From JAVVVD01 sp036652795 (GTDB lineage Bacteria > Bacillota > Clostridia > Christensenellales > CAG-138), in contig JAVVVD010000011.1 of assembly GCA_036652795.1 (NCBI GenBank), forward strand, positions 1-41,126: DNA of 41,126 bases, given 5' to 3'. The position numbers and the translations under genes were made by a program. The notes under the pieces were generated by a model. It had not been told where the DNA came from and did not search any database. It saw only the letters and a list, made by a program, of their open reading frames with translations. Positions 16,673 through 24,572 of this stretch are shown here, in pieces. Position 1 is the stretch's first letter; the number at the start of each line of letters is the position of its first letter.

Positions 16673-17110
16673 TTAAAACACTTCAAGCTCATCGTTATTG
16701 GCAAGCATACGCTCTATCGCCTCATCCGAGTATGATAGCAGTTTGCCAAAATCATAAGCAAGCTTGCGCCGCTCCTTCGAATCATAATGACCCTGAGCAA
16801 CCAGCTTTTCCTTACGTGTTTTCATTGCAAAATATTCATCGCGGTATTTTATATCGCTATAGAAAAGAATGTTAAACTTATCTTTGTTCATTGAAACCGG
16901 GAATAGATCTGTCAGGAATCCGCCGTCCTCATTACAGCATTGTGTGCCTTTCTTTTCGCATATCAGCTTTGCGTGTTCCATGTGCTCATCACGCAGCCTC
17001 ACATCCGAAACAGGCGCGCCTAGCGCAAGGTTTTTACACCCCGTAGCTATCATCTCGTTAAAACAGGACATTGCACCTACGGTTCTGGAAAATTCATCAA
17101 TTTCTCTCAT
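16673..17110 (-). CDS. Unrecognised 145-aa protein in the importer operon
   Basis: I do not recognise this family. The protein is soluble, without signal peptide or membrane segments. It has five cysteines (16, 25, 51, 58, 59), including a CC pair, and histidines at 43, 46 and 108. The first half (SCFNEMIATGCKNLALGAPV) could form an alpha/beta unit; the C-terminal third is highly charged and helical. ATG start with GAGG 8 nt upstream. It is the second gene of the operon, after the lipoprotein and before the VOC gene, so it probably relates to the transported compound. The reading frame, ribosome site and operon position support a real gene. Confidence 0.65.
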   Translation of the reverse strand: MREIDEFSRTVGAMSCFNEMIATGCKNLALGAPVSDVRLRDEHMEHAKLICEKKGTQCCNEDGGFLTDLFPVSMNKDKFNILFYSDIKYRDEYFAMKTRKEKLVAQGHYDSKERRKLAYDFGKLLSYSDEAIERMLANNDELEVF

Positions 17111-17137
17111 TGTCGCATCCTCATTTGTCCTTTTTCA

Positions 17138-17168
17138 CAAACAGGCCTGTTTATAGCAGGCCTGTTTG
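17138..17168 (-). other. Intercistronic hairpin after the binding-protein gene
   Basis: A perfect 12-bp stem (CAAACAGGCCTG/CAGGCCTGTTTG) with a 7-nt loop lies just after the lipoprotein stop. No U tract follows on the minus strand. Such hairpins commonly stabilise the binding-protein mRNA or attenuate read-through, giving more binding protein than permease. Confidence 0.65.
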
Positions 17169-17208
17169 TATTGCGCATATGCGGATTATTCTCCGCGCAC
17201 CCTATTTG

Positions 17209-18870
17209 TTAGTTTGCAAACGTGAAGTTCCATGCAAAGATGTACTGATCTTCTCTTGGTGTGTAGCTTACGCGTGAATTCACAGCATAAACGTCGCTGG
17301 TATACAGCGTTGTAAACATAGCCACATCGTCATGTGCGATCTGCCAAACTTCCTGCATGATCTTATCGCGCTCTGCATAGTCGCTTGTGGCGAGTGCCTT
17401 GTCGATCAGCTCATTGACCTTGAGGTTGTTATAGTAGCCACGGTTTGCTCCGCCAACGCCTTCCTTAACACGGCCTTCAAGCGTAGTACCATAGAGCAGG
17501 TCGCGGGCAAGCAGTACGCTCTCTCCGCTGGTATCGGACCAACCGCTCTGTAGGAAATGCGTGTTGTCGGACTCGTCATGGATACGGATGTAGTTGAAGA
17601 ATACTGAACGGGACATAGCGTTGACATTGCACTTGATACCAACCTTGTCAAGGTATCCGGCAATTGCAGTAGCCTGCGCAGCATCATTTATATAGCGGTC
17701 GTTTGTGCAATCAAGGGTTATTTCAAAGCGATAGCCATCATCCTGACGTGGATAACCTGCGCCGTCAAGCAGTGCTTCAGCCTTGGCTGTGTCGAATTCA
17801 TAGCCCTTTATGTTGGGGTTATAACCGTTAAAGCCTTCCGGTACACAGGTAGGCGCATAAACGGCATAGCCATTAAGCACTTTTTCGATAATCTGGTTCG
17901 AGTCGATTGCGCGTACTATGGCCTCACGAACGTCCCTTACGCTCAATGGGTTGGAGCCGTCTGGGCTCTTTATTGGCATCTGAGCATCCTTGGACGGATC
18001 TTCCTTTGTCATTGCCATGTTATAGAACATTACGCCGATGCTGGGCGCTGACATAACCTTAAGATAATCCTTTGTTTCAAGCATTGAAACGTCAGTTACA
18101 GGCACGTTGGCGATAAGATCGACTTCCTGTGCCACCAAACTGGCTGTACGTGTACCATCGTTGGGGATTGTGCGGAACACAACGGTCTCAGCCGCCGGCT
18201 TTTCGCCCCAATAGGTAGGATTAAGCGTAAGGGTAGTATGATCATCGCGCACATATTCGGAAACAACGTAACGACCGGTGCCGACGATGGTGCTTTCCAT
18301 GCCTGTGTCATCCAAGCTCTCATAGGTTTCCTTATCGAGAATCATGATGTTCTTCGCAGAGGCGGGGAATATAGCATCAACAGTATTGCAGATGAACTTA
18401 ACGTGCAGTTCATCAACTATTTCAACGCTCTCAAGAGAAGCTGTGGAATCGCCCCAGCCCTTATTGAGTGCCTTGCATCTTTCGAAGGAATAGGCAACGT
18501 CATCAGCTGTAAACGGATTGCCGTTGGAGAATGTCACGCCTTCACGCAGAGTAAACAACCAGGTCTTACCACCATCTTCCGTAGTCCATTCAGTGGCCAG
18601 ACAAGGAATCTGCTTCATGTCGCCATCCACGTCAATCAGTGGATCGAACACATGCTTCTGAATTGAGTTAGCAACGATTTCGTTGTACATGTACGGATTC
18701 CATGTGTTCACATCACCAGTCATTGCGATGATGATCTTCTTTTCGGATGGAGTCGCTGTGGCATCAACGTCATCAGTGCCAGGCGTTTTTGCAGGCTGAC
18801 CACATCCAGAAAGGAACATTGCCGCTACCAGCAGCAAACAGATGAGTTGAAAGAACAGGTTTTTCTTCAT
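17209..18870 (-). CDS. Family 5 extracellular solute-binding lipoprotein
   Basis: The 553-aa protein starts with a lipoprotein signal peptide (basic MKKN, hydrophobic core, lipobox LSGC with the lipidated Cys at about 23). The mature part shows SBP family 5 features: WNPYMYNEIV, LATEWTTEDGGKTWLFTLREGVTF near residue 100, the YSFER helix, and AIDSNQIIEKVLNG. It captures peptides or related compounds outside the cell and feeds the DppBCDF-like importer. ATG with GGAG 7 nt upstream. It is the first gene of the operon, with a strong promoter (19020-19048) and about 140 nt of leader. Confidence 0.92.
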   Translation of the reverse strand: MKKNLFFQLICLLLVAAMFLSGCGQPAKTPGTDDVDATATPSEKKIIIAMTGDVNTWNPYMYNEIVANSIQKHVFDPLIDVDGDMKQIPCLATEWTTEDGGKTWLFTLREGVTFSNGNPFTADDVAYSFERCKALNKGWGDSTASLESVEIVDELHVKFICNTVDAIFPASAKNIMILDKETYESLDDTGMESTIVGTGRYVVSEYVRDDHTTLTLNPTYWGEKPAAETVVFRTIPNDGTRTASLVAQEVDLIANVPVTDVSMLETKDYLKVMSAPSIGVMFYNMAMTKEDPSKDAQMPIKSPDGSNPLSVRDVREAIVRAIDSNQIIEKVLNGYAVYAPTCVPEGFNGYNPNIKGYEFDTAKAEALLDGAGYPRQDDGYRFEITLDCTNDRYINDAAQATAIAGYLDKVGIKCNVNAMSRSVFFNYIRIHDESDNTHFLQSGWSDTSGESVLLARDLLYGTTLEGRVKEGVGGANRGYYNNLKVNELIDKALATSDYAERDKIMQEVWQIAHDDVAMFTTLYTSDVYAVNSRVSYTPREDQYIFAWNFTFAN

Positions 18871-18976
18871 TTGTTTTCTCCTTTTGTTTTTCAGGGAACT
18901 TATCCTGACTAATTTTTGTCACCGCCCACCGCCGATACTTGTAATTATTATCTGCGTTTTGATAATATCAGGCGGT

Positions 18977-19002
18977 ACGTGTTCCGCATTGCGGTATCAC
19001 GT
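18977..19002 (-). promoter_or_regulatory. Nested inverted repeat in the importer leader
   Basis: ACGTG...CACGT encloses CCGC...GCGG with a 3-nt loop. It lies about 10 nt downstream of the expected start point, so it could be an operator or a leader hairpin. Function unproven. Confidence 0.4.
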
Positions 19003-19019
19003 TCTTTTTTGTTATGGCA

Positions 19020-19048
19020 AGTATAGTCTTATAAACCGTTGTTGTCAA
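19020..19048 (-). promoter_or_regulatory. Sigma-A promoter of the peptide-importer operon
   Basis: The minus strand has perfect TTGACA (19048-19043), a 17-bp spacer and TATACT (19025-19020). It is the only strong promoter in the gap upstream of the lipoprotein gene. Confidence 0.8.
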
Positions 19049-19086
19049 TCTTTTTCGCCTTTTGGGTCGCAGCAACAACCGCATAT

Positions 19087-19142
19087 AAGCACAGTTTATA
19101 TGTGGTTTTCCCTGTCCTCCATCCTCTATTTAAAGCACAGTT
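19087..19142. repeat. Direct repeat AAGCACAGTT, two copies
   Basis: The 10-mer AAGCACAGTT occurs at 19087-19096 and 19133-19142, 46 bp apart (start to start), both upstream of the -35 box of the importer promoter. The position fits a regulator-binding pair; no regulator can be named. Confidence 0.4.
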
Positions 19143-19151
19143 GTTCATGAT

Positions 19152-19190
19152 ACTATAGGGGCTGTCGATTTTATCGGCAGCCCCTATAGT
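19152..19190 (-). terminator. Long hairpin ending the hydrogenase operon
   Basis: A stem of 18 bp (13 perfect pairs ACTATAGGGGCTG/CAGCCCCTATAGT, one wobble, then CGAT/ATCG) has a 3-nt loop. It lies 67 nt after the last hydrogenase gene. A U tract is lacking, so termination is inferred from strength and position. Confidence 0.7.
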
Positions 19191-19256
19191 ATTGCTTATT
19201 ATGTTATATTTATACTGATTACTGCGCATCGATATAGGATATCCATGATGGTTATG

Positions 19257-20684
19257 TCACAATTTCAACACTGAAATCGCATCCTTGATGGTTTTTTCAT
19301 AGGCCTCCTTGCCGTACTTATCCACCTCTGCTTTATTTTTTTCACCGTGCGTAAGGCAACCCGCGCCACCTATGCAACCACCCTTACATGCCATTCCTTC
19401 AATAAAATTAGCTCCCAATGCATTCTTGGATAGCTTCAATAATGCTGTGCGGCATTCTTCAATTCCGTCGCAGGCAACAGTTTGCAGCACAGTTTCCGTT
19501 TCGCCATGCTCCTTTAAGCCCTGCTTTATTGCGTCGCTCATCCCGCCGCTTCTGGCAAATATTCTGCCGTAATATGATGCGTTGTCAAGCACGTCTTCTG
19601 GCATTGCAGCAATATCCAAATCTCGGCTGTCAAAAAGCGCCTGTAGCTCCTCAAATGTTATTACACTATCCACATAACAATGCACGCTCTCTTTTTTGAA
19701 TTCCATTTTTTTTGCTGTGCATGGCCCTATGAACACCACCTTAGCATCCGGTGTTTTTTCTTTTATATATTTAGCGATCATTGCCATTGGAGAAAGGCTG
19801 CTTGATATATGCCTTGCCAATTCTGGAAACCGCTTTTGCACATATCCCACAAATGCGGGACAGCAGGAACTTGTAAGAAGTCCTTTTTCAATAAACTCTG
19901 CAGATTCAGCGTCCGCTACCATATCCGCGCCAAGCGCCGCCTCTACCACTGAAAAGAAGCCTAGCGCTTTAATACCGCTTATAACCTGTCCAAGCTTTGC
20001 GTATGTAAACTGGCTGGAAATCGATGGTGCTGCAACTGCATACACCTTGAATTTTTGATTGTTTTCGCTCTTTTTTATTAGATCTATTACATTAAGGATA
20101 TACGATTTATCCGTAATTGCACCAAACGGACACTGATAAACACACGCTCCGCATGAAATACACTTATCGTTATCTATTGACGCCGACTTATCCTCTTTTA
20201 CAGAGATAGCCTTAACCTTGCAAGCATTCTCGCATGGGCGGTTGTTGTTTGCGATAGCACTGTATGGACATACCTTGGCACACGCGCCGCATTCAACACA
20301 CTTTGATTTATCTATGTGTGCCTTTTGGCGTTCGTCAAATGTAATTGCCCCGCGCCTGCACACATCTTCGCAACGGTGCGCAAGGCAGCCGCGGCAGGCA
20401 TTTGTAACCTCATATCCGCCAACGGGGCATTCATCGCAGGCGATATCTATCACCTCTATAACATTGGGGTTTGATTTATCACTGCCCATTGCAATTTTAA
20501 CACGCTCAGCAAGGATGGCGCGCTCCTTGTATACACAGCACCGCATCGTAGGCGTTTTGCCGGGCACTATCACCCGGGGAATATCTATCGCCGTCTCAAA
20601 CAGTGTGTTGTTCCAAGCCCGCCGCGCCACCTCGCGAAGCACCTTATATTTAAGATATTGCACCTTGGTATCGAATTTTCTCAT
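19257..20684 (-). CDS. [FeFe]-hydrogenase, group-B-like (HfsD-like)
   Basis: The 475-aa cytosolic protein has all three H-cluster motifs: TSSCCPA (271-277, C274/C275), GPCTAKKMEF (320-329, C322) and EGMACKGGCIGGAGC (429-443, C433/C437). N-terminal to these are cysteine-rich ferredoxin segments: C83-C86-C97-C100-C105-C109, a 4Fe-4S set at C129-C139, further cysteines at 151/155, and a second set at C175-C185. The GPC and GGAGC variants and the N-terminal CCVYKERA motif fit the group B monomeric hydrogenases. It likely couples ferredoxin to H2, though physiology of this group is poorly defined. Start ATG with GGAGAAGGA upstream, 11 nt after the phosphatase. It resembles the last gene of hfs-type clusters (from memory). 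Confidence 0.9.
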   Translation of the reverse strand: MRKFDTKVQYLKYKVLREVARRAWNNTLFETAIDIPRVIVPGKTPTMRCCVYKERAILAERVKIAMGSDKSNPNVIEVIDIACDECPVGGYEVTNACRGCLAHRCEDVCRRGAITFDERQKAHIDKSKCVECGACAKVCPYSAIANNNRPCENACKVKAISVKEDKSASIDNDKCISCGACVYQCPFGAITDKSYILNVIDLIKKSENNQKFKVYAVAAPSISSQFTYAKLGQVISGIKALGFFSVVEAALGADMVADAESAEFIEKGLLTSSCCPAFVGYVQKRFPELARHISSSLSPMAMIAKYIKEKTPDAKVVFIGPCTAKKMEFKKESVHCYVDSVITFEELQALFDSRDLDIAAMPEDVLDNASYYGRIFARSGGMSDAIKQGLKEHGETETVLQTVACDGIEECRTALLKLSKNALGANFIEGMACKGGCIGGAGCLTHGEKNKAEVDKYGKEAYEKTIKDAISVLKL

Positions 20685-20695
20685 CGTTCCTTCTC

Positions 20696-21868
20696 CTAAA
20701 AGTAGCTGACCTTGATGCGTTTCCCCATCTTCTTAAGGCATCCGGCAAGCTCGTCCACCAATCGCATTTTAATGTTAAAGCTGATCGGAAGATCTGGATT
20801 CTGATGCGCAGGATTTATTGCCCTGCCAACATAAAAATTTATATCCGTACCCTCTTCAAATAGCAATCTGGCTATCATGGACGCGCCATCACGCTTATAG
20901 CCCCACTGTGTATATGATTCGTTATCCTTAAGATAATCCTGCGCATATGTCAACACCTTGTTTATCGTAATAACGCCCTCAGTTACCAGGTCTGCGCCAT
21001 CAAGTTCTGCGATTGGCGGTATTTCAGGGTCTGGGAACTCCATTTTCGTGGTAAGCGGTTTGCCTAAAAAATTTGCCGCAATGCTTGAAGTAGTTCCACC
21101 GCAAACAATATGCTTACCCTCTTTTGCGAAAAACAGCGACATCATCTTATTGCAATCATCACGGTTGGATGGCGGGCCGATAACAAGGTTCATCGGTGCG
21201 CGCTTGCGTATCCTGATAGTGCAGGCTGTGGTGTCGTCGCCCGGCTGCCCACCATACAGTTTGAAGCATTCATCCAGCAAAATCGTATTAAGTGTTTTTG
21301 CTGTAAAGCCCACATCATAGAACATCTCCATAAATTGAATGATATCCTTGCGCTCCCAACCAAAGTTAAGGCTCATGCCCACTCCCGCATGGATGCACCC
21401 ATCGCTCATGGCGATGAATATATCGTTTTCGCACAGTTTTATTCGCGAGCGAAGTATCGTTTTACCATCAAGCGTCATGCTGGTCGTTGGCAGCTCTAAA
21501 TTTTTGCCTTCGCGCAACAATATCACGTGCGGATTATCATACTGGATGATCTCCGCTTCCTCATTATTTTCGATACGTATTATCGTAAAAGTAGAATACG
21601 CTACACCGCGCACAGAGCACACCGGTAGTGTTGCCGCTATTGTTTCCACACAGTTTACTATATCCATGCCGGCAGCCATCATCGTTGAGATGATCTTTGC
21701 CGTTAGCGTAGAGAGGATATTGGCCTTAACACCGCTGCCAAGGCCATCCGCAAGCACGATTATCGTTGAATTCTCACCTTGTTCAACAATATCAATATGG
21801 TCTCCACAAAGCTGCTCGCCATGTTTATTTATACTGCGACAGCCGATATCGGCGCAAAGATTATTCAT
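20696..21868 (-). CDS. PP2C/SpoIIE-type protein phosphatase in hydrogenase operon (HfsC-like)
   Basis: The 390-aa protein has a PPM/SpoIIE phosphatase domain in residues 1-225. The metal-binding ADGLGSG is at 40-46 (D41), a second acidic site is in AMSDGC, and a third is in GGQPGDDTTA. The C-terminal 160 residues (from about MNLVIGPPSNRD) form a separate alpha/beta domain often seen attached in anaerobes, function unknown. It should remove phosphate from Ser/Thr proteins. It overlaps the sensory hydrogenase stop by 8 nt (ATGAATAA), so the two are probably made in step. The start chosen is ATG 21868 with AAGGAG 10 nt upstream; TTG 21874 is an alternative. Confidence 0.85.
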   Translation of the reverse strand: MNNLCADIGCRSINKHGEQLCGDHIDIVEQGENSTIIVLADGLGSGVKANILSTLTAKIISTMMAAGMDIVNCVETIAATLPVCSVRGVAYSTFTIIRIENNEEAEIIQYDNPHVILLREGKNLELPTTSMTLDGKTILRSRIKLCENDIFIAMSDGCIHAGVGMSLNFGWERKDIIQFMEMFYDVGFTAKTLNTILLDECFKLYGGQPGDDTTACTIRIRKRAPMNLVIGPPSNRDDCNKMMSLFFAKEGKHIVCGGTTSSIAANFLGKPLTTKMEFPDPEIPPIAELDGADLVTEGVITINKVLTYAQDYLKDNESYTQWGYKRDGASMIARLLFEEGTDINFYVGRAINPAHQNPDLPISFNIKMRLVDELAGCLKKMGKRIKVSYF

Positions 21869-23537
21869 TGCCAATCGACTCCTTAAGCTTAGTCAATGCT
21901 ATCTTTGTTTCCGCAGCCGTTTCACCAAGCAGCGATGCAATCTCCTGAACAACACGCATCTGCTTATCTATTACTTTATCCGTGATCTCAATTGTCTTCC
22001 TACTTATGGATTCCTTCTTTTCATGCTCCATTTCCTCGCCTGTCACATCGCGCATTATGCCCATAAGTATCCTATATTCCTTATCGTATATTATGGTTTC
22101 ATCCACGAATCTATTGTATTCAGCAAGGAATGTACGTCTGTCGCGTATTTCGCGTCCTGTGCGCCTGACCTCCATAAAATCCTTAGGGTCAAGAACACGA
22201 ACGACCTGCTCGCCAAGCACATCGGCCGCGGAGCGGATATTCATGATGTTGAGCGCTGCACGGTTGATCTGCTGTACCTCAAGATTTTCGTTCAAAACAA
22301 TTATGCCATTTGGCGTATTGTTGATGATATTATCCGAAAAGCTTTCGGCCTTATCCTTCAAAAACGGCAGGCACATTGAAAGATCTGCCTTGCCCTGATA
22401 TACGGCGATGGCTTTCTCGCGGCAGGAATTATATCCACAGCAGCCGCAGTTAAGCTCATGCTCCGGCCTGGTTTTGCCCATCTGCTTTAATATTTCAACG
22501 ATCTCGGTATCGCTAGGCTGTTTGGCGGCGCACTCCAGCGATATGAACGGCTTTTTAGTCTGTGCAACAGACATGGCAGCCACATCGAAATCACGCTTGC
22601 CTGCATAACTGCTGATCCTAGCAAAGTTGCGCACGGGCGAGCAATGGAATTTTTCCATAACAGGTCCACCTATACAGCTCCCTGCGCAAGCCGACATCTC
22701 AATGAAACAATTGTGTATATTTCCCCGCTCTATATCCTTAAGTGCCGCAATACAGTTTTCCACACCGTCTATGGCGAGATATGTATATTGTGGCTGGTCG
22801 CAATCCATGGTTTTCAGTATCCCGCCCGCAGTCGGGAACAATCTGGCACGGCTTTGCTGCGTATCATCCATATGTTCCTCAAGCACTATCTTCTCGGCGC
22901 TAAGCCATTCTGTCAGCTCCTCAAATGTGAGCACTTCATCAACGATGCTTCTGCTATTCTCGGCCTCATCCTTTTTAGCCACACATGGGCCAATAAATAC
23001 CGTTTTTACATCCTTATAACGCCGTTTTATATCCAAGCAATGTGCCTGCATAGGCGAAAGCACATCAGCAAGGTATGGCAAAGCAGACGGATAGTACTTT
23101 TGTATAAGCAGATTTACACTATGGCAACATGATGATATAAGTATGTCACGCTTTTCCTCGGCCAATATACGCTCATATTCCTTTTTCACTATTGTTGCAC
23201 CGATGGCTGTTTCCTCCGCGGCGGTAAAACCAAGCTTTATCAATGCCGCTGACAGTGCGTCAATTCCTACGCCATTATAGTTAGCCACAAATGATGGCGC
23301 AATACTGGCCACCACTGGCACATCTCCGGCAAGCAATACCCTGACAGATTCCAAGCTGCTGACGATCTCCTTGGCGTTTTGCGGACACACAACAAAGCAC
23401 TGGCCGCACAGGATACATTCATTGCCTACAATATTCGCCTGACCGGCTGAAAACCTGATGGACTTTACCGGACAATTACGGATGCACTTGTAGCAATTCT
23501 TGCAATTTGATTTTTTCAGTCTTAGAAATTCAGTCAC
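21861..23537 (-). CDS. Sensory [FeFe]-hydrogenase with PAS domain (HydS/HfsB-like)
   Basis: The 558-aa protein has, in order: a two-cluster ferredoxin domain (C12, C15, C18, C22; C41, C44, C47, C51), an H-cluster domain with SSCCHSV (C137/C138), GPCVAKKDE (C185) and EMSACAGSCIGGP (C284/C288), a small Fe-S domain (C364, C366, C367, C372, C389), a PAS domain (about 400-500) and a charged coiled-coil tail (500-555). L1 has H for the usual P, and L2 and L3 lack the usual methionines, as in the sensory group C enzymes. It probably senses H2 or redox state and signals through PAS and coiled coil to the phosphatase encoded next. GTG start with GGAAGGAG upstream. Confidence 0.9.
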   Translation of the reverse strand: MTEFLRLKKSNCKNCYKCIRNCPVKSIRFSAGQANIVGNECILCGQCFVVCPQNAKEIVSSLESVRVLLAGDVPVVASIAPSFVANYNGVGIDALSAALIKLGFTAAEETAIGATIVKKEYERILAEEKRDILISSCCHSVNLLIQKYYPSALPYLADVLSPMQAHCLDIKRRYKDVKTVFIGPCVAKKDEAENSRSIVDEVLTFEELTEWLSAEKIVLEEHMDDTQQSRARLFPTAGGILKTMDCDQPQYTYLAIDGVENCIAALKDIERGNIHNCFIEMSACAGSCIGGPVMEKFHCSPVRNFARISSYAGKRDFDVAAMSVAQTKKPFISLECAAKQPSDTEIVEILKQMGKTRPEHELNCGCCGYNSCREKAIAVYQGKADLSMCLPFLKDKAESFSDNIINNTPNGIIVLNENLEVQQINRAALNIMNIRSAADVLGEQVVRVLDPKDFMEVRRTGREIRDRRTFLAEYNRFVDETIIYDKEYRILMGIMRDVTGEEMEHEKKESISRKTIEITDKVIDKQMRVVQEIASLLGETAAETKIALTKLKESIGNE

Positions 23538-23552
23538 TGCTGCTCCTTCCGT

Positions 23553-23792
23553 TTATGCCTTGTGTAGTATTTCTGTTTCGAAGAATGTATCCACCGTTTC
23601 AGGCGACAGTGAAAATAGTTTGTTATCCACCGTTACGCAAACACCCTTTTGACAGTTGTTCATGCAAAATGTTCCGTCAAGCTCAACCTTATCCTTAAGC
23701 TCGTTCTGCGCAATCAGGTACTGCAGCTGCTCCACCACCTGCCTGGAGCCCTTGAGATGGCATGAGCTTCCTATACATACTGTGATTTTCAT
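23553..23792 (-). CDS. Thioredoxin-like [2Fe-2S] ferredoxin (HfsA/NuoE-like)
   Basis: The 79-aa protein matches the thioredoxin-like 2Fe-2S ferredoxin fold found at the C-terminus of NuoE/HydC. The ligands are probably C6, C11, C43 and C47, with C52 extra. It likely passes electrons to or from the hydrogenase encoded next. ATG start with a GGAGAG site. Spacing is 18 nt to the kinase upstream and 15 nt to the sensory hydrogenase. Confidence 0.88.
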   Translation of the reverse strand: MKITVCIGSSCHLKGSRQVVEQLQYLIAQNELKDKVELDGTFCMNNCQKGVCVTVDNKLFSLSPETVDTFFETEILHKA

Positions 23793-23810
23793 TGATGCTC
23801 TCTCCTTCTT

Positions 23811-24560
23811 TTATTCAAAATCAACTACATCAACCCATGATAGCAGGAACTCTCGCTCCTTTGGATTGCCCTCGACAGACTGAACCGCAGCCACGATCGG
23901 CAGCCATTTTTGCACATACTGCCTTGGCGTATCGCTCATTTGGCAAAACAGCTTAAGGTATTTGTTGGCGCCATTGATATCGCCTGCCAGCCAGAATAAC
24001 AGATATGTTCTAGCTGCGTCTGCAGAGGCGTTGCCCTGTGTTGCATGCGACCAATCAAGTATATACATCGTACCGTCCGGTTTTATTATAATATTGGACG
24101 GATTAAAGTCTCCATGGCACACCTTGCTATGCTTGGGCATACCCTCCAGCCGCGTATGCAGATCATATCTCGTTGTTGCGTCCAGCTCTGCTTCGCATAT
24201 TTTGCTGTTCATCTTATCCTTTAGTTTGTTGAGCAGAGGCGCCCTCTGCTCATGTACCTTCATCTGCAGCTCAACAAACAACTCCAGATATTCGTCAAAT
24301 TTTTCCGGATTCTCCTGCATCAATTGGGCAAGCGTCTTTCCCTCGATATATTCGGAAACTATCGCCCATTTATCATCGATCTTCGTTACTTCGATTATCC
24401 TTGGAACATTCAGCCCCGTTTCCTCTATGCGCGCCTGATTCAGCGCCTCATTTAGAATATCCGCCTTAGAATAATCACTGTCAAAGACCTTAATGGCTTT
24501 GTCACCATCATGAAAAACGGTCTTGGCAGTACGAACCGCAATCATCTTATCCAGTTTCAT
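23811..24560 (-). CDS. APH/choline-kinase-fold phosphotransferase
   Basis: The 249-aa protein has a bacterial small-molecule or protein kinase-like fold: the ATP lysine in DKAIKVFD (K24), a hinge near VSEYIEGKTL, the catalytic loop HGDFNPSN (149-156) and the metal aspartate in YILDWSHA (D169). Families like this phosphorylate aminoglycosides, choline or sugars, and some anaerobe members have no known substrate. Here it sits 12 nt after adhE and upstream of a hydrogenase-phosphatase set, so a signalling kinase opposing the PP2C phosphatase is possible but unproven. Start ATG with GGAGG 7 nt upstream. Drug resistance is not a likely role in this context. Confidence 0.8.
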   Translation of the reverse strand: MKLDKMIAVRTAKTVFHDGDKAIKVFDSDYSKADILNEALNQARIEETGLNVPRIIEVTKIDDKWAIVSEYIEGKTLAQLMQENPEKFDEYLELFVELQMKVHEQRAPLLNKLKDKMNSKICEAELDATTRYDLHTRLEGMPKHSKVCHGDFNPSNIIIKPDGTMYILDWSHATQGNASADAARTYLLFWLAGDINGANKYLKLFCQMSDTPRQYVQKWLPIVAAVQSVEGNPKEREFLLSWVDVVDFE

Positions 24561-24572
24561 ATGTTGCCCTCC

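Noticed and set aside
21339..22379. Long plus-strand ORF (346 aa) opposite the sensory hydrogenase and phosphatase
   Set aside because: It lies fully antisense to two well-identified genes, has no family features or ribosome site, and reads like a shadow frame.
23811..24560. Aminoglycoside-resistance gene
   Set aside because: The APH fold alone does not show resistance; it sits inside a fermentation/hydrogenase operon and resembles generic phosphotransferases.
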